From positions 1 through 5,713 of the forward strand of contig URNK01000115.1 of the NCBI GenBank assembly GCA_900549195.1: a stretch of 5,713 bases of DNA, written 5' to 3'. Of this stretch, positions 1 to 4,849 are shown piece after piece. The DNA comes from an uncultured Collinsella sp. Lineage in GTDB: Bacteria; Actinomycetota; Coriobacteriia; Coriobacteriales; Coriobacteriaceae. Below the pieces are notes generated by a model. The model had not been told where the DNA came from. It made no database searches and was given only the letters and a program-made list of their open reading frames with translations. A program made the translations under genes and the position numbers. Positions within the stretch are counted from its first letter, which is position 1, and every line of letters starts with the position of its first letter.

Positions 1-49
1 ACGAGATGAGCGCTAGTCTCGTGGGCTCGGAGATGTGTATAAGAGACAG
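1..49 (+). other. Untrimmed Illumina Nextera i7-side adapter (non-genomic)
   Basis: This is library adapter, not genome. Positions 1-7 (ACGAGAT) match the end of the P7 primer and 8-15 (GAGCGCTA) sit where the i7 index belongs. The index read would be TAGCGCTC, which I recall as Nextera XT N723. Positions 16-30 are the read-2 adapter arm, and 31-49 are the 19-bp Tn5 mosaic end AGATGTGTATAAGAGACAG. The stretch reads through in frame into the first gene and creates a false N-terminus containing SEMCIRDR, a peptide typical of adapter contamination in protein databases. Genomic sequence starts at 50. The adapter match is very secure; the index name is from memory. Confidence 0.98.
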
Positions 50-194
50 GCCCTTTACCGGCCTGGACGCCTCCGCGCGCGATGCGACGGCCGAGGCTGT
101 ACTCGACCTGCTCGAAGGTCGCATGCTCCTGCTTGCCACGCACGATGTCGCCGACGCTCAGGCCCTCGATATCTCGGATATCATCACGCTCTAA
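50..194 (+). CDS. ABC transporter ATP-binding protein, C-terminal fragment
   Basis: Only the last 47 codons (51-191) and the TAA stop (192-194) remain; the 5' part was lost at the adapter junction. The visible protein begins PFTGLD, which fits the residues just after the Walker B Asp-Glu followed by the D-loop of ABC ATPases. About 24 residues later comes LLLATHD, the H-loop (switch) histidine motif. The lone G at 50 could be the last base of a GAG Glu codon, which would restore the usual DEPF, but the preceding bases are adapter so this is inference. The protein would act at the inner face of the membrane, hydrolysing ATP to drive a transporter. Substrate and direction cannot be told: the Walker A, Q-loop and signature motifs are missing. 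The C-terminus is short after the H-loop, so there is no added regulatory domain. I see no convincing terminator after the stop. Confidence 0.85.
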
Positions 195-257
195 AAGCCA
201 TTTCAGGCGCTAACTCAACAATAAAATGATTCGTTTTCTTCTGTCTCCATGGGGTCG

Positions 258-307
258 GGTATGGTATTCTATCTACGGGGTAATACTTAGGAATACCAAG
301 TAATACC
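258..307. promoter_or_regulatory. Cluster of GGTAT/ATACC repeats, candidate operator
   Basis: Five copies of a short AT-rich word lie in 50 bp of otherwise GC-rich DNA: GGTAT at 258-262, GGTATTC at 263-269, GGTAATAC at 279-286, GAATACC at 291-297 and GTAATACC at 300-307. GGTATTC (263-269) and GAATACC (291-297) form a perfect 7-bp inverted repeat. GTAATAC recurs at 280-286 and 300-306, two helical turns apart. The next gene encodes a ribbon-helix-helix protein, and RelB/DinJ-type proteins commonly repress their own promoters by binding such repeats, so an autoregulatory operator is a reasonable inference. TATTCT at 265-270 or TAATAC at 281-286 could serve as a -10 box, but no good -35 is visible. 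Confidence 0.5.
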
Positions 308-328
308 AACGCCGTAGAACAAACTCCA

Positions 329-385
329 GATGCGGGCCAATCGGGTTGCCTTCACAGCCCGTCGCCCAGCCGCGTGGCCCGCATC
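329..385 (+). promoter_or_regulatory. Structured leader with nested stem-loops
   Basis: Bases 329-339 pair perfectly with 375-385 (11 bp; GATGCGGGCCA with TGGCCCGCATC). Inside this stem, 342-348 pairs with 355-361 (CGGGTTG with CAGCCCG, one G-U pair), leaving a CCTTCA loop and an unpaired 13-nt arm at 362-374. The structure ends 24 nt before the ribosome site of the small gene at 421. No T-run follows, so it does not look like an intrinsic terminator. It matches no riboswitch class that I recognise. It could be a cis-acting leader, a small RNA, or a DNA-level inverted repeat. Confidence 0.45.
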
Positions 386-420
386 CATCCGCACCACCGT
401 CGTTTCAAGAAGGAAGCGCC

Positions 421-624
421 ATGGCAGAACACATGACCCCGGTTGTCGCGAAGGTTTTGCCCGAGGAAAAGGCGGCCTTCGCGGCGGCAACCCAGCTCGT
501 GGGCACCACGCCGTCCAACGCCATCCGCATGTTCATCGCCGCTTTCAATCGCTGTGGCACCTTCCCGTTCGACATCTCGCCGAGCGGGGCTTTTGGCGCT
601 GCGCCCGATTCTCATCAACAATGA
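421..624 (+). CDS. RelB/DinJ-like ribbon-helix-helix protein (solitary antitoxin-like)
   Basis: A 67-residue protein with the layout of RelB/DinJ antitoxins: an N-terminal beta strand (about residues 5-12, MTPVVAKV), helix A from PEEK at 14-17 to about residue 27, the turn GTTPSNAIRMFI (28-39), then helix B ending in FPFDI at 48-52, the equivalent of LPFD in DinJ. In this family the N-terminal part dimerises and binds operator DNA, while the C-terminal arm neutralises a RelE/YafQ ribonuclease. Here only 15 residues follow FPFDI, against roughly 30 in DinJ, so the toxin-binding arm looks short or degraded. No toxin gene follows. The next gene is a membrane protease starting 35 nt after the stop, probably in the same operon. 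The start is supported by an AGAAGGAA ribosome site at 408-415. Upstream repeats (258-307) are a plausible autoregulatory operator. It may be a plain transcription factor rather than an antitoxin. Confidence 0.78.
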   Translation: MAEHMTPVVAKVLPEEKAAFAAATQLVGTTPSNAIRMFIAAFNRCGTFPFDISPSGAFGAAPDSHQQ

Positions 625-646
625 CTGTCCCCAAGTGCCGGGTTTT

Positions 647-653
647 GAGGAGG
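647..653 (+). promoter_or_regulatory. Ribosome binding site deciding the protease start
   Basis: GAGGAGG lies 5 nt before ATG 659. The protease frame stays open upstream to 443, but there it only shadows the antitoxin-like gene and gives an Arg/Pro-rich, non-membrane sequence. This site makes 659 the best start. Confidence 0.8.
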
Positions 654-658
654 TTGGC

Positions 659-1570
659 ATGCTCAATGCGATGGCGTGGTCGCTTGCCTGTTTTGGTGTT
701 GTTGCTGCCGATATTGCCCTGGGCATGGTTTTGTTCTCCGCGCTGGACATCGTGTCGGCGCTGACGGGTTTCCCGATCGACAACCTCGATATTCAATGGT
801 TTCAAGCCGCCGCTCAGACGGCGTCGTTTTTGATGGCGCTGCTGTGGTGGCGCTACCTGTGGCCCCGCTCTTTCATGGCGCGCCGGCAAGGTGAGTGCCC
901 ACTCGGCGGGGGAGCAAATGCTGCATGGAAGCGCATCGCCTGCGTTGTCGTGATCGGCCTATCCATGCAGGTGGTCATTAGCTACCTATGCGACGGCGTG
1001 CTGTCGCTGCTGCCCGAGGTCGCGGCAGACTATAGCGAGCTCGTCGAGGAAACGGGCATGGGCGATACCGGCCTTCTTGCCGTCCTGACCACGGTGCTCG
1101 GCGCGCCGTTTTGCGAGGAACTGCTGGTGCGCGGCATCATCTTTGAGTTTTCGCTGCGCGCGTTTAATCCACAGTGCCGTTCGCTCTGGAAGCGCCGGCG
1201 CCGCGCGAACGCGCAGGACGGCGCCATAGTGCCCTGGGCGGCCCCAAGCACGTGGGGTATCGCCGCGGCAATCGTGCTGCAGGCGGCCATCTTTGGCTTT
1301 ATGCATATGAACTGGGTGCAGGGCTGCTATGCGGGCGCTGCCGCCCTCATTTTTGGTTGGGTGCTCGTGACGACCGGAAAGCTCCGCTACACGATCTTGC
1401 TGCACTTTGCCTTTAATGCCGGGTCGTATCTCATGACGTTGCTCTGGTTTGTGAACACGCCGTTCGACGTTGTGGTCACGGTTGGCATCGCCGGCGTCAT
1501 CCTCGTTGAGGCAATGCGCTCGCTGCGCCATGCGTGTGGGATGGACGCAGCGAGTGCACCACTGCCCTAG
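659..1570 (+). CDS. CPBP family intramembrane glutamic endopeptidase
   Basis: A 303-residue polytopic membrane protein of the CPBP (Abi/CaaX protease-like, PF02517) family. The three signature motifs are intact: EELLVR (E153, E154, R158), FGFMH (F212, H216) and HFAFN (H249, N253). These glutamate, histidine and asparagine residues form the in-membrane active site in the Rce1-like family, so catalysis is likely. About eight hydrophobic segments are visible, roughly at 6-32, 45-63, 89-115, 141-160, 203-222, 225-240, 243-262 and 268-285. Between motifs 1 and 2 is a long polar insert containing KRRRR at 178-182, probably a cytoplasmic loop. Bacterial relatives act in bacteriocin maturation or immunity, peptide signalling or unknown roles; the substrate here cannot be inferred. 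It probably shares a transcript with the RelB/DinJ-like gene 34 nt upstream. Its TAG stop overlaps the stop of the convergent gene in a shared CTAG (1567-1570). Confidence 0.9.
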   Translation: MLNAMAWSLACFGVVAADIALGMVLFSALDIVSALTGFPIDNLDIQWFQAAAQTASFLMALLWWRYLWPRSFMARRQGECPLGGGANAAWKRIACVVVIGLSMQVVISYLCDGVLSLLPEVAADYSELVEETGMGDTGLLAVLTTVLGAPFCEELLVRGIIFEFSLRAFNPQCRSLWKRRRRANAQDGAIVPWAAPSTWGIAAAIVLQAAIFGFMHMNWVQGCYAGAAALIFGWVLVTTGKLRYTILLHFAFNAGSYLMTLLWFVNTPFDVVVTVGIAGVILVEAMRSLRHACGMDAASAPLP

Positions 1571-3714
1571 TTGCGACGTCCGCCGCCGTTGGCGCCCTGG
1601 CGCCCCTGTGCCGCGCGATTGCGACCGGCAGTGTTCTGCGCGCGGGACATACCGCCGTATCCCTTGCTGCCCTTAGACCCCTTGCCGGCACCACCAGCGC
1701 CACCGTGGGCCTTGCCGCCCTTCTTGCCGGTCCCATGTCCGCCGCCAGCAGACGTCTCGCCCGGGCGCGGCGGTACGGGACGGATCAGGCAATGCTTGGT
1801 GTAGCCGATCAGATCTCGGCGGCCGGCCTTTTCCAGCGCCTCGCGCACAAGCTTGTAGTTCTCGGGCTTGCGGTATTGGATGAGCGCACGCTGCATGGCC
1901 TTTTCGTGTGGGTCGCGCGCCACGTAGATCGGCTGCATGGTGCGCGGATCCACGCCAGTGTAGTACATGCAGGTCGACATGGTGGACGGCGTGGGGTAGA
2001 AGTCCTGCACCTGCTCGGGCATGTAGCCCATGTCGCGCACGGCTTCGGCAAGGTCCACGGCTTCCTTCATCGTCGAGCCGGGGTGGCTCGAGATCAGATA
2101 CGGCACCACGTACTGCTTGAGTCCGTACTCGCGGTTCAAGCGTTCAAATTTACGGCAGAATGCGTCGTAGACAGCTCGGCTCGGCTTGCCCATCACGGAC
2201 AGTACCGCGTCGCTCACGTGCTCGGGCGCTACGCGCAGCTGGCCCGAGACATGGTGTTCCAGCAGCTCGCGTAAAAACTCGTCCGAGGCATCGGCCATGG
2301 TGTAGTCAAAACGGATGCCGCTGCGCACGAAGACCTTCTTGACGCCCGGCAGCTGGCGCAGGTCGCGCAACAGCTGCGTGTAGCCGCTTTCGTCGACCAC
2401 CATGTTCTTGCATACGCTCGGCCACAGACAGCGCTTGTTCTTGCACACACCGTGCTTGAGCTGCTTGTCGCAGGCGGGGCGGCTAAAGTTGGCCGTCGGT
2501 CCACCCACGTCGTTGATGTAGCCCTTAAACTCGGGATCGCGCGTGAGCAGCTCGGCCTCGCGCATGATCGAGTCGTGGCTGCGCATCTGCAACACGCGGC
2601 CCTGGTGGAAGGTGAGCGCGCAAAACGAGCACTCGCCAAAACAGCCGCGGTTGGAGCTAATGGAAAACTTGATCTCAGCAAAGGCCGGCACGCCGCCTGC
2701 GGCATCGTAGTCGGGATGCCAATCGCGTGCGTAGGGGAGCTCGGCAACCTCGTCCATCTCGTCGGTGGTGAGTGTTGCCGACGGCGGGTTCTGCACCACG
2801 TACACGCTGTTGGGATATGGCTCTACCAGGCGATGCCCGGTGATGGGGTCCATATTCTGCTGCTGCACGTTAAAGCTGCGGGCGTAGTTGAGCTTGTCGG
2901 CGGCAAGGTCGTCCCAGCTGGGCAGCAGGTCGTAGTCGTAGACCTCGTCGAGCGAGCTGGTGCGGTAGACGGTGCCATTGATATAGGTGATCTGATCGAC
3001 GGGCAGCCCCGCGTCGAGCGCGTCGGCGATCTCAACGATCGCGTGCTCGCCCATGCCGTAGATGAGGATGTCGGCGCCCGAGTCGAGCAGCACCGAGCGC
3101 TTGAGCTTGTCCTGCCAGTAGTCGTAGTGGGCCAGGCGACGCAGGCTTGCCTCGATGCCACCGATAATGATGGGGGCGTCCTTAAACGTCTGGCGGATGA
3201 GGTTGCCGTAGACCGTGACGGCGCGATTGGGACGGCGCCCCTCCTCGCCACCGGGGGTATAGGCGTCGGTGTGGCGGCGATGCTTGGTCACCGAATAGTG
3301 GTTGACCATGGAGTCCATGTTGCCGGCACTGACGAGAAAGCCTAGGCGCGGCTCGCCGAGCACGGTGATGCTGGCGGGGTCGGTCCAGTCGGGTTGGCAG
3401 ATGATGCCCACTTTGTAGCCGTGCGCGTCGAGGACGCGGCTGATGATGGCCATGCCAAAGCTGGGATGGTCCACGTAGGCGTCGCCGCAGATGTAGACAA
3501 AGTCGCACTGGTCCCAGCCGCGTGCATCCATGTCGGCTCGACTGACGGGGAGGAATTTATCGCGGCTCGGACGCCAGGGGCGGACGGGCGTCGCTTGGGA
3601 ATGCTTGGTGCGGGCGACCGTGGCCTGCGCCTTACCGCCGCGCTTTTGCTGCTGGACCTGTTTGCCCTGCTGACTGCGCTGGTTGTTCTGAGCGTGCTGA
3701 GGCTTTTTTGCCAC
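1567..3714 (-). CDS. ygiQ: YgiQ family (UPF0313) radical SAM protein
   Basis: A 715-residue protein aligning well from memory with E. coli YgiQ (about 739 residues). The N-terminal region carries GDAYVDHPSFG (77-87), QPDW (107-110) and GNMDSM (131-136), typical of the family. The radical SAM cluster motif is CFGECSFC (C358, C362, C365), which binds the 4Fe-4S cluster that cleaves S-adenosylmethionine. A second cysteine set (C415, C424, C429, C435) has the same spacing as in E. coli YgiQ. APEHV (496-500) and YYTG (584-587) are further family landmarks. The reaction of YgiQ is not established to my knowledge. Both ends are basic and of low complexity: about 45 Gln/Lys/Arg-rich residues first and a Gly/Lys/Arg-rich tail from about 651. 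The GTG start at 3714 has GGGAGG just upstream; the frame is open further but adds no recognisable family sequence. It is convergent with the protease gene (stops overlap) and divergent from yoaK. Confidence 0.93.
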   Translation of the reverse strand: MAKKPQHAQNNQRSQQGKQVQQQKRGGKAQATVARTKHSQATPVRPWRPSRDKFLPVSRADMDARGWDQCDFVYICGDAYVDHPSFGMAIISRVLDAHGYKVGIICQPDWTDPASITVLGEPRLGFLVSAGNMDSMVNHYSVTKHRRHTDAYTPGGEEGRRPNRAVTVYGNLIRQTFKDAPIIIGGIEASLRRLAHYDYWQDKLKRSVLLDSGADILIYGMGEHAIVEIADALDAGLPVDQITYINGTVYRTSSLDEVYDYDLLPSWDDLAADKLNYARSFNVQQQNMDPITGHRLVEPYPNSVYVVQNPPSATLTTDEMDEVAELPYARDWHPDYDAAGGVPAFAEIKFSISSNRGCFGECSFCALTFHQGRVLQMRSHDSIMREAELLTRDPEFKGYINDVGGPTANFSRPACDKQLKHGVCKNKRCLWPSVCKNMVVDESGYTQLLRDLRQLPGVKKVFVRSGIRFDYTMADASDEFLRELLEHHVSGQLRVAPEHVSDAVLSVMGKPSRAVYDAFCRKFERLNREYGLKQYVVPYLISSHPGSTMKEAVDLAEAVRDMGYMPEQVQDFYPTPSTMSTCMYYTGVDPRTMQPIYVARDPHEKAMQRALIQYRKPENYKLVREALEKAGRRDLIGYTKHCLIRPVPPRPGETSAGGGHGTGKKGGKAHGGAGGAGKGSKGSKGYGGMSRAQNTAGRNRAAQGRQGANGGGRRN

Positions 3715-3724
3715 GATCCCTCCC
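3712..3724 (-). promoter_or_regulatory. Shine-Dalgarno and GTG start of ygiQ
   Basis: On the - strand, GGGAGGG (3724-3718) is followed by ATC and a GTG start (3714-3712), then GCAAAAAAG. The spacing is short (4 nt from the GGGAGG core), but this is the only strong ribosome site near the family's N-terminus. The in-frame ATGs at 3795 and 3885 lack one and would place the transcribed inverted repeat (3753-3785) inside the protein. Confidence 0.7.
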
Positions 3725-3745
3725 GGTGTTTGTATGCTGCATGTA

Positions 3746-3751
3746 ATTGTA
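3746..3751 (-). promoter_or_regulatory. Possible -10 box for ygiQ
   Basis: TACAAT on the - strand (5 of 6 match to TATAAT) lies about 30 bp upstream of the GTG start. The -35 position falls in the GC-rich loop of the inverted repeat 3753-3785 and shows no TTGACA-like sequence, so use of this box would probably need an activator or another sigma factor. Weak call. Confidence 0.3.
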
Positions 3752-3752
3752 A

Positions 3753-3785
3753 CCAGTCTTTTTGGGGCGGGGCTAAAAAGACTGG
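3753..3785. repeat. 11-bp perfect inverted repeat between ygiQ and yoaK
   Basis: CCAGTCTTTTT (3753-3763) and AAAAAGACTGG (3775-3785) are exact reverse complements around an 11-nt GC-rich centre (GGGGCGGGGCT). The repeat lies just upstream of ygiQ, adjoining its possible -10 box, in a divergent intergenic region. It could be a regulator's operator, a transcribed hairpin, or a copy of a dispersed intergenic palindrome. Neither arm is GC-rich with a trailing T-run, so it does not fit an intrinsic terminator of either flanking gene, and neither gene ends here. Confidence 0.7.
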
Positions 3786-3950
3786 GGGAGTACATGAGCT
3801 GGTGAGTGAGAGCGTCGCTGAGCCAGTCGTTTGTTTCCAGACTGTGTATCTGCGCGTTGGAGAACCCGTCTCGCGCGCACGCCATGTTGTCAATGGGTTA
3901 CAGTATGAACGGCGGTTATGTTTCCGCCAACGCACGAGAGGGTCGTCAAC
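3786..3950. other. Rest of the divergent ygiQ-yoaK intergenic region
   Basis: No gene is supported here. A short palindrome, GGCGG (3911-3915) with CCGCC (3924-3928) around an 8-nt loop, could form a small hairpin in the yoaK leader. TTGTCA at 3887-3892 resembles a -35 box, but no -10 lies at the right spacing. The yoaK frame is open back to 3806, but this stretch lacks the family's N-terminus and a ribosome site. Confidence 0.4.
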
Positions 3951-3957
3951 AAGGAGG
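3951..3957 (+). promoter_or_regulatory. Ribosome binding site of yoaK-like gene
   Basis: AAGGAGG is a near-perfect anti-16S match 10 nt before ATG 3968. It fixes the start there rather than at the upstream in-frame methionines near 3884-3905. The out-of-frame ATG at 3958 directly abuts it and is too close to be used. Confidence 0.75.
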
Positions 3958-3967
3958 ATGCACGACG

Positions 3968-4684
3968 ATGCAGCGTGCCAAACAGATATCGGAGTCCATC
4001 GAACTGGGCATTATCCTGGCGCTCGCCGGTGGCTTTATGGATGTGTATTCGTACATTGGGCGCGACCATGTTTTCGCCAACGCGCAGACGGGCAACATCC
4101 TGCTTGTGGGCGTGAGCATTTCGGAGGGCAATTGGGTGCTGGCGGGACGCTATTTCTTCCCCGTGGTGTCGTTTGCCGTGGGCATTATGCTTGCCGACCT
4201 GGTGCACGAGCGGTTTGGCAGCGTGATCCACTGGCGCCAGGTAACGGTGTTTTTTGAAGCCGTTATCTTGCTGGGCGTGAGCTTTATCCCGGGCGGCAAT
4301 TTCAACCTGCTCGCCAACTGCCTCACCTCGTTTGCCTGCGGCATGCAGGTCGAGAGCTTCCGCAAGATCCACGGTCACGGCATCGCTACGACCATGTGCA
4401 TCGGCAACTTGCGCAACGCGCTGCAAAACGTGGACGATTACATCATCACCCACAGGCGCGGCTTTTTGGAAAACGGCCTGCTGTACTTTGGCGTGATCTT
4501 TACCTTTGTGTTTGGCGCCGTGTTGGGCAACTGGTGTATTGAGCGCATGGGCCTGCACGCCATCGTCGTGGCGAGCTTGCTGCTGTTTGTCGCGTTTGCC
4601 ATCATGTTCATCGACCGCGAGCGCGACTTGCGCTTACGCTGGAAGGTTGCGGCCGAGGCTTGGAAAGAGGGCTGCCGAAAGTAA
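3968..4684 (+). CDS. YoaK/DUF1275 family integral membrane protein
   Basis: A 238-residue membrane protein of the DUF1275 (YoaK, PF06912) family, close to the usual 220-240 residues. The N-terminal signature GGFMDVYSY (21-29) is followed by VFANAQTGN (35-43), the family's hallmark. Later come FACGMQVESFRK and TTMCIGNLRNAL, matching the conserved second half. About six hydrophobic segments are visible (first about 11-30, second about 58-80, last pair near the C-terminus), with a charged C-terminal tail that is probably cytoplasmic. The family's function is unknown; the fold has been guessed to be transporter-like, but no substrate is established. The ATG at 3968 is preceded by AAGGAGG at 3951-3957 with a 10-nt spacer, a little long. 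ATG 3958 is nearer but out of frame. The gene stands alone: divergent from ygiQ and closed by a strong terminator before fucO. Confidence 0.9.
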   Translation: MQRAKQISESIELGIILALAGGFMDVYSYIGRDHVFANAQTGNILLVGVSISEGNWVLAGRYFFPVVSFAVGIMLADLVHERFGSVIHWRQVTVFFEAVILLGVSFIPGGNFNLLANCLTSFACGMQVESFRKIHGHGIATTMCIGNLRNALQNVDDYIITHRRGFLENGLLYFGVIFTFVFGAVLGNWCIERMGLHAIVVASLLLFVAFAIMFIDRERDLRLRWKVAAEAWKEGCRK

Positions 4685-4689
4685 CCGAA

Positions 4690-4726
4690 TGCGGCAAAGG
4701 GGTTGTCCCTTTGCCGCAATATTTTT
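4690..4726 (+). terminator. Intrinsic terminator after the yoaK-like gene
   Basis: Bases 4690-4701 (TGCGGCAAAGGG) pair perfectly with 4707-4718 (CCCTTTGCCGCA) in a 12-bp stem with loop GTTGT. The run ATATTTTT follows directly (4719-4726). It starts 6 nt after the yoaK stop and separates that transcript from fucO. Confidence 0.95.
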
Positions 4727-4735
4727 CATCATCTG

Positions 4736-4749
4736 TTGAAACGCTTTAA
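4736..4749. promoter_or_regulatory. LacI/CcpA-like operator core 1 upstream of fucO
   Basis: TTGAAACGCTTTAA is an imperfect palindrome (10 of 14 positions symmetric) around a central CG, the form of LacI/GalR-family and cre-like operators. It contains TTGAAA (4736-4741), the best -35-like hexamer ahead of fucO, although no convincing -10 lies 16-18 bp downstream. Binding here would be expected to repress fucO. The regulator is not in the window. Confidence 0.45.
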
Positions 4750-4778
4750 CACTTTTGATGTTCTCACGCGTTTTTTGT

Positions 4779-4792
4779 TTCAAAAGCGTTAG
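4779..4792. promoter_or_regulatory. LacI/CcpA-like operator core 2 upstream of fucO
   Basis: AAAGCGTT (4783-4790) is the exact reverse complement of AACGCTTT (4740-4747) in site 1. The two cores are 44 bp apart centre to centre, about four helical turns, so both face the same side of the DNA and could be bound together by one tetrameric or paired regulator. TAGGAT (4790-4795) overlaps this site and is a possible -10 (4 of 6). Confidence 0.42.
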
Positions 4793-4807
4793 GATGGGAC
4801 TCATAGC

Positions 4808-4830
4808 GTGGGGCGTAATGGATGCCCCGC
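4808..4830 (+). promoter_or_regulatory. Small hairpin in the fucO leader
   Basis: GTGGGGC (4808-4814) can pair with GCCCCGC (4824-4830) as a 7-bp stem with one T-G pair and a 9-nt loop. It ends 7 nt before the ribosome site at 4838. There is no T-run, so this is not a terminator. It may be chance in GC-rich DNA. Confidence 0.3.
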
Positions 4831-4837
4831 ACACGAT

Positions 4838-4843
4838 GGGAGG
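4838..4843 (+). promoter_or_regulatory. Ribosome binding site of fucO
   Basis: GGGAGG sits 6 nt before ATG 4850, ideal spacing. The frame is open to a GTG at 4808, but that extension lies upstream of this site and has no counterpart in FucO, so 4850 is the start. Confidence 0.85.
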
Positions 4844-4849
4844 CTATCA

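Noticed and set aside
31..49. A Tn5 or IS50 transposon end as a natural mobile element
   Set aside because: The 19-bp mosaic end is flanked by the exact Nextera adapter arm and index, and the opposite end carries the partner adapter. No transposase gene is present.
195..257. A terminator after the ABC ATPase stop
   Set aside because: No stem longer than 3 bp with a following T-run is visible in this stretch.
443..658. N-terminal extension of the CPBP protease to ATG 443
   Set aside because: This part overlaps the antitoxin-like gene in another frame, is Arg/Ser/Pro-rich and not membrane-like, and lacks a ribosome site.
621..764. A gene starting at ATG 621 with an ATGA overlap to the antitoxin-like stop
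   Set aside because: The frame gives an Arg/Trp/Pro-rich shadow of the protease gene with no domain and no good ribosome site; the real coding frame starts at 659 after GAGGAGG.
2452..3345. Long + strand open frames inside ygiQ (also 1534-2274 and 3394-4257)
   Set aside because: They are antisense shadows caused by high G+C codon structure; the - strand frame has clear YgiQ motifs throughout.
3715..3885. N-terminal extension of YgiQ to ATG 3885 or 3795
   Set aside because: The added residues have no family similarity, no ribosome site precedes either ATG, and they would run through the 3753-3785 palindrome. GTG 3714 has GGGAGG upstream.
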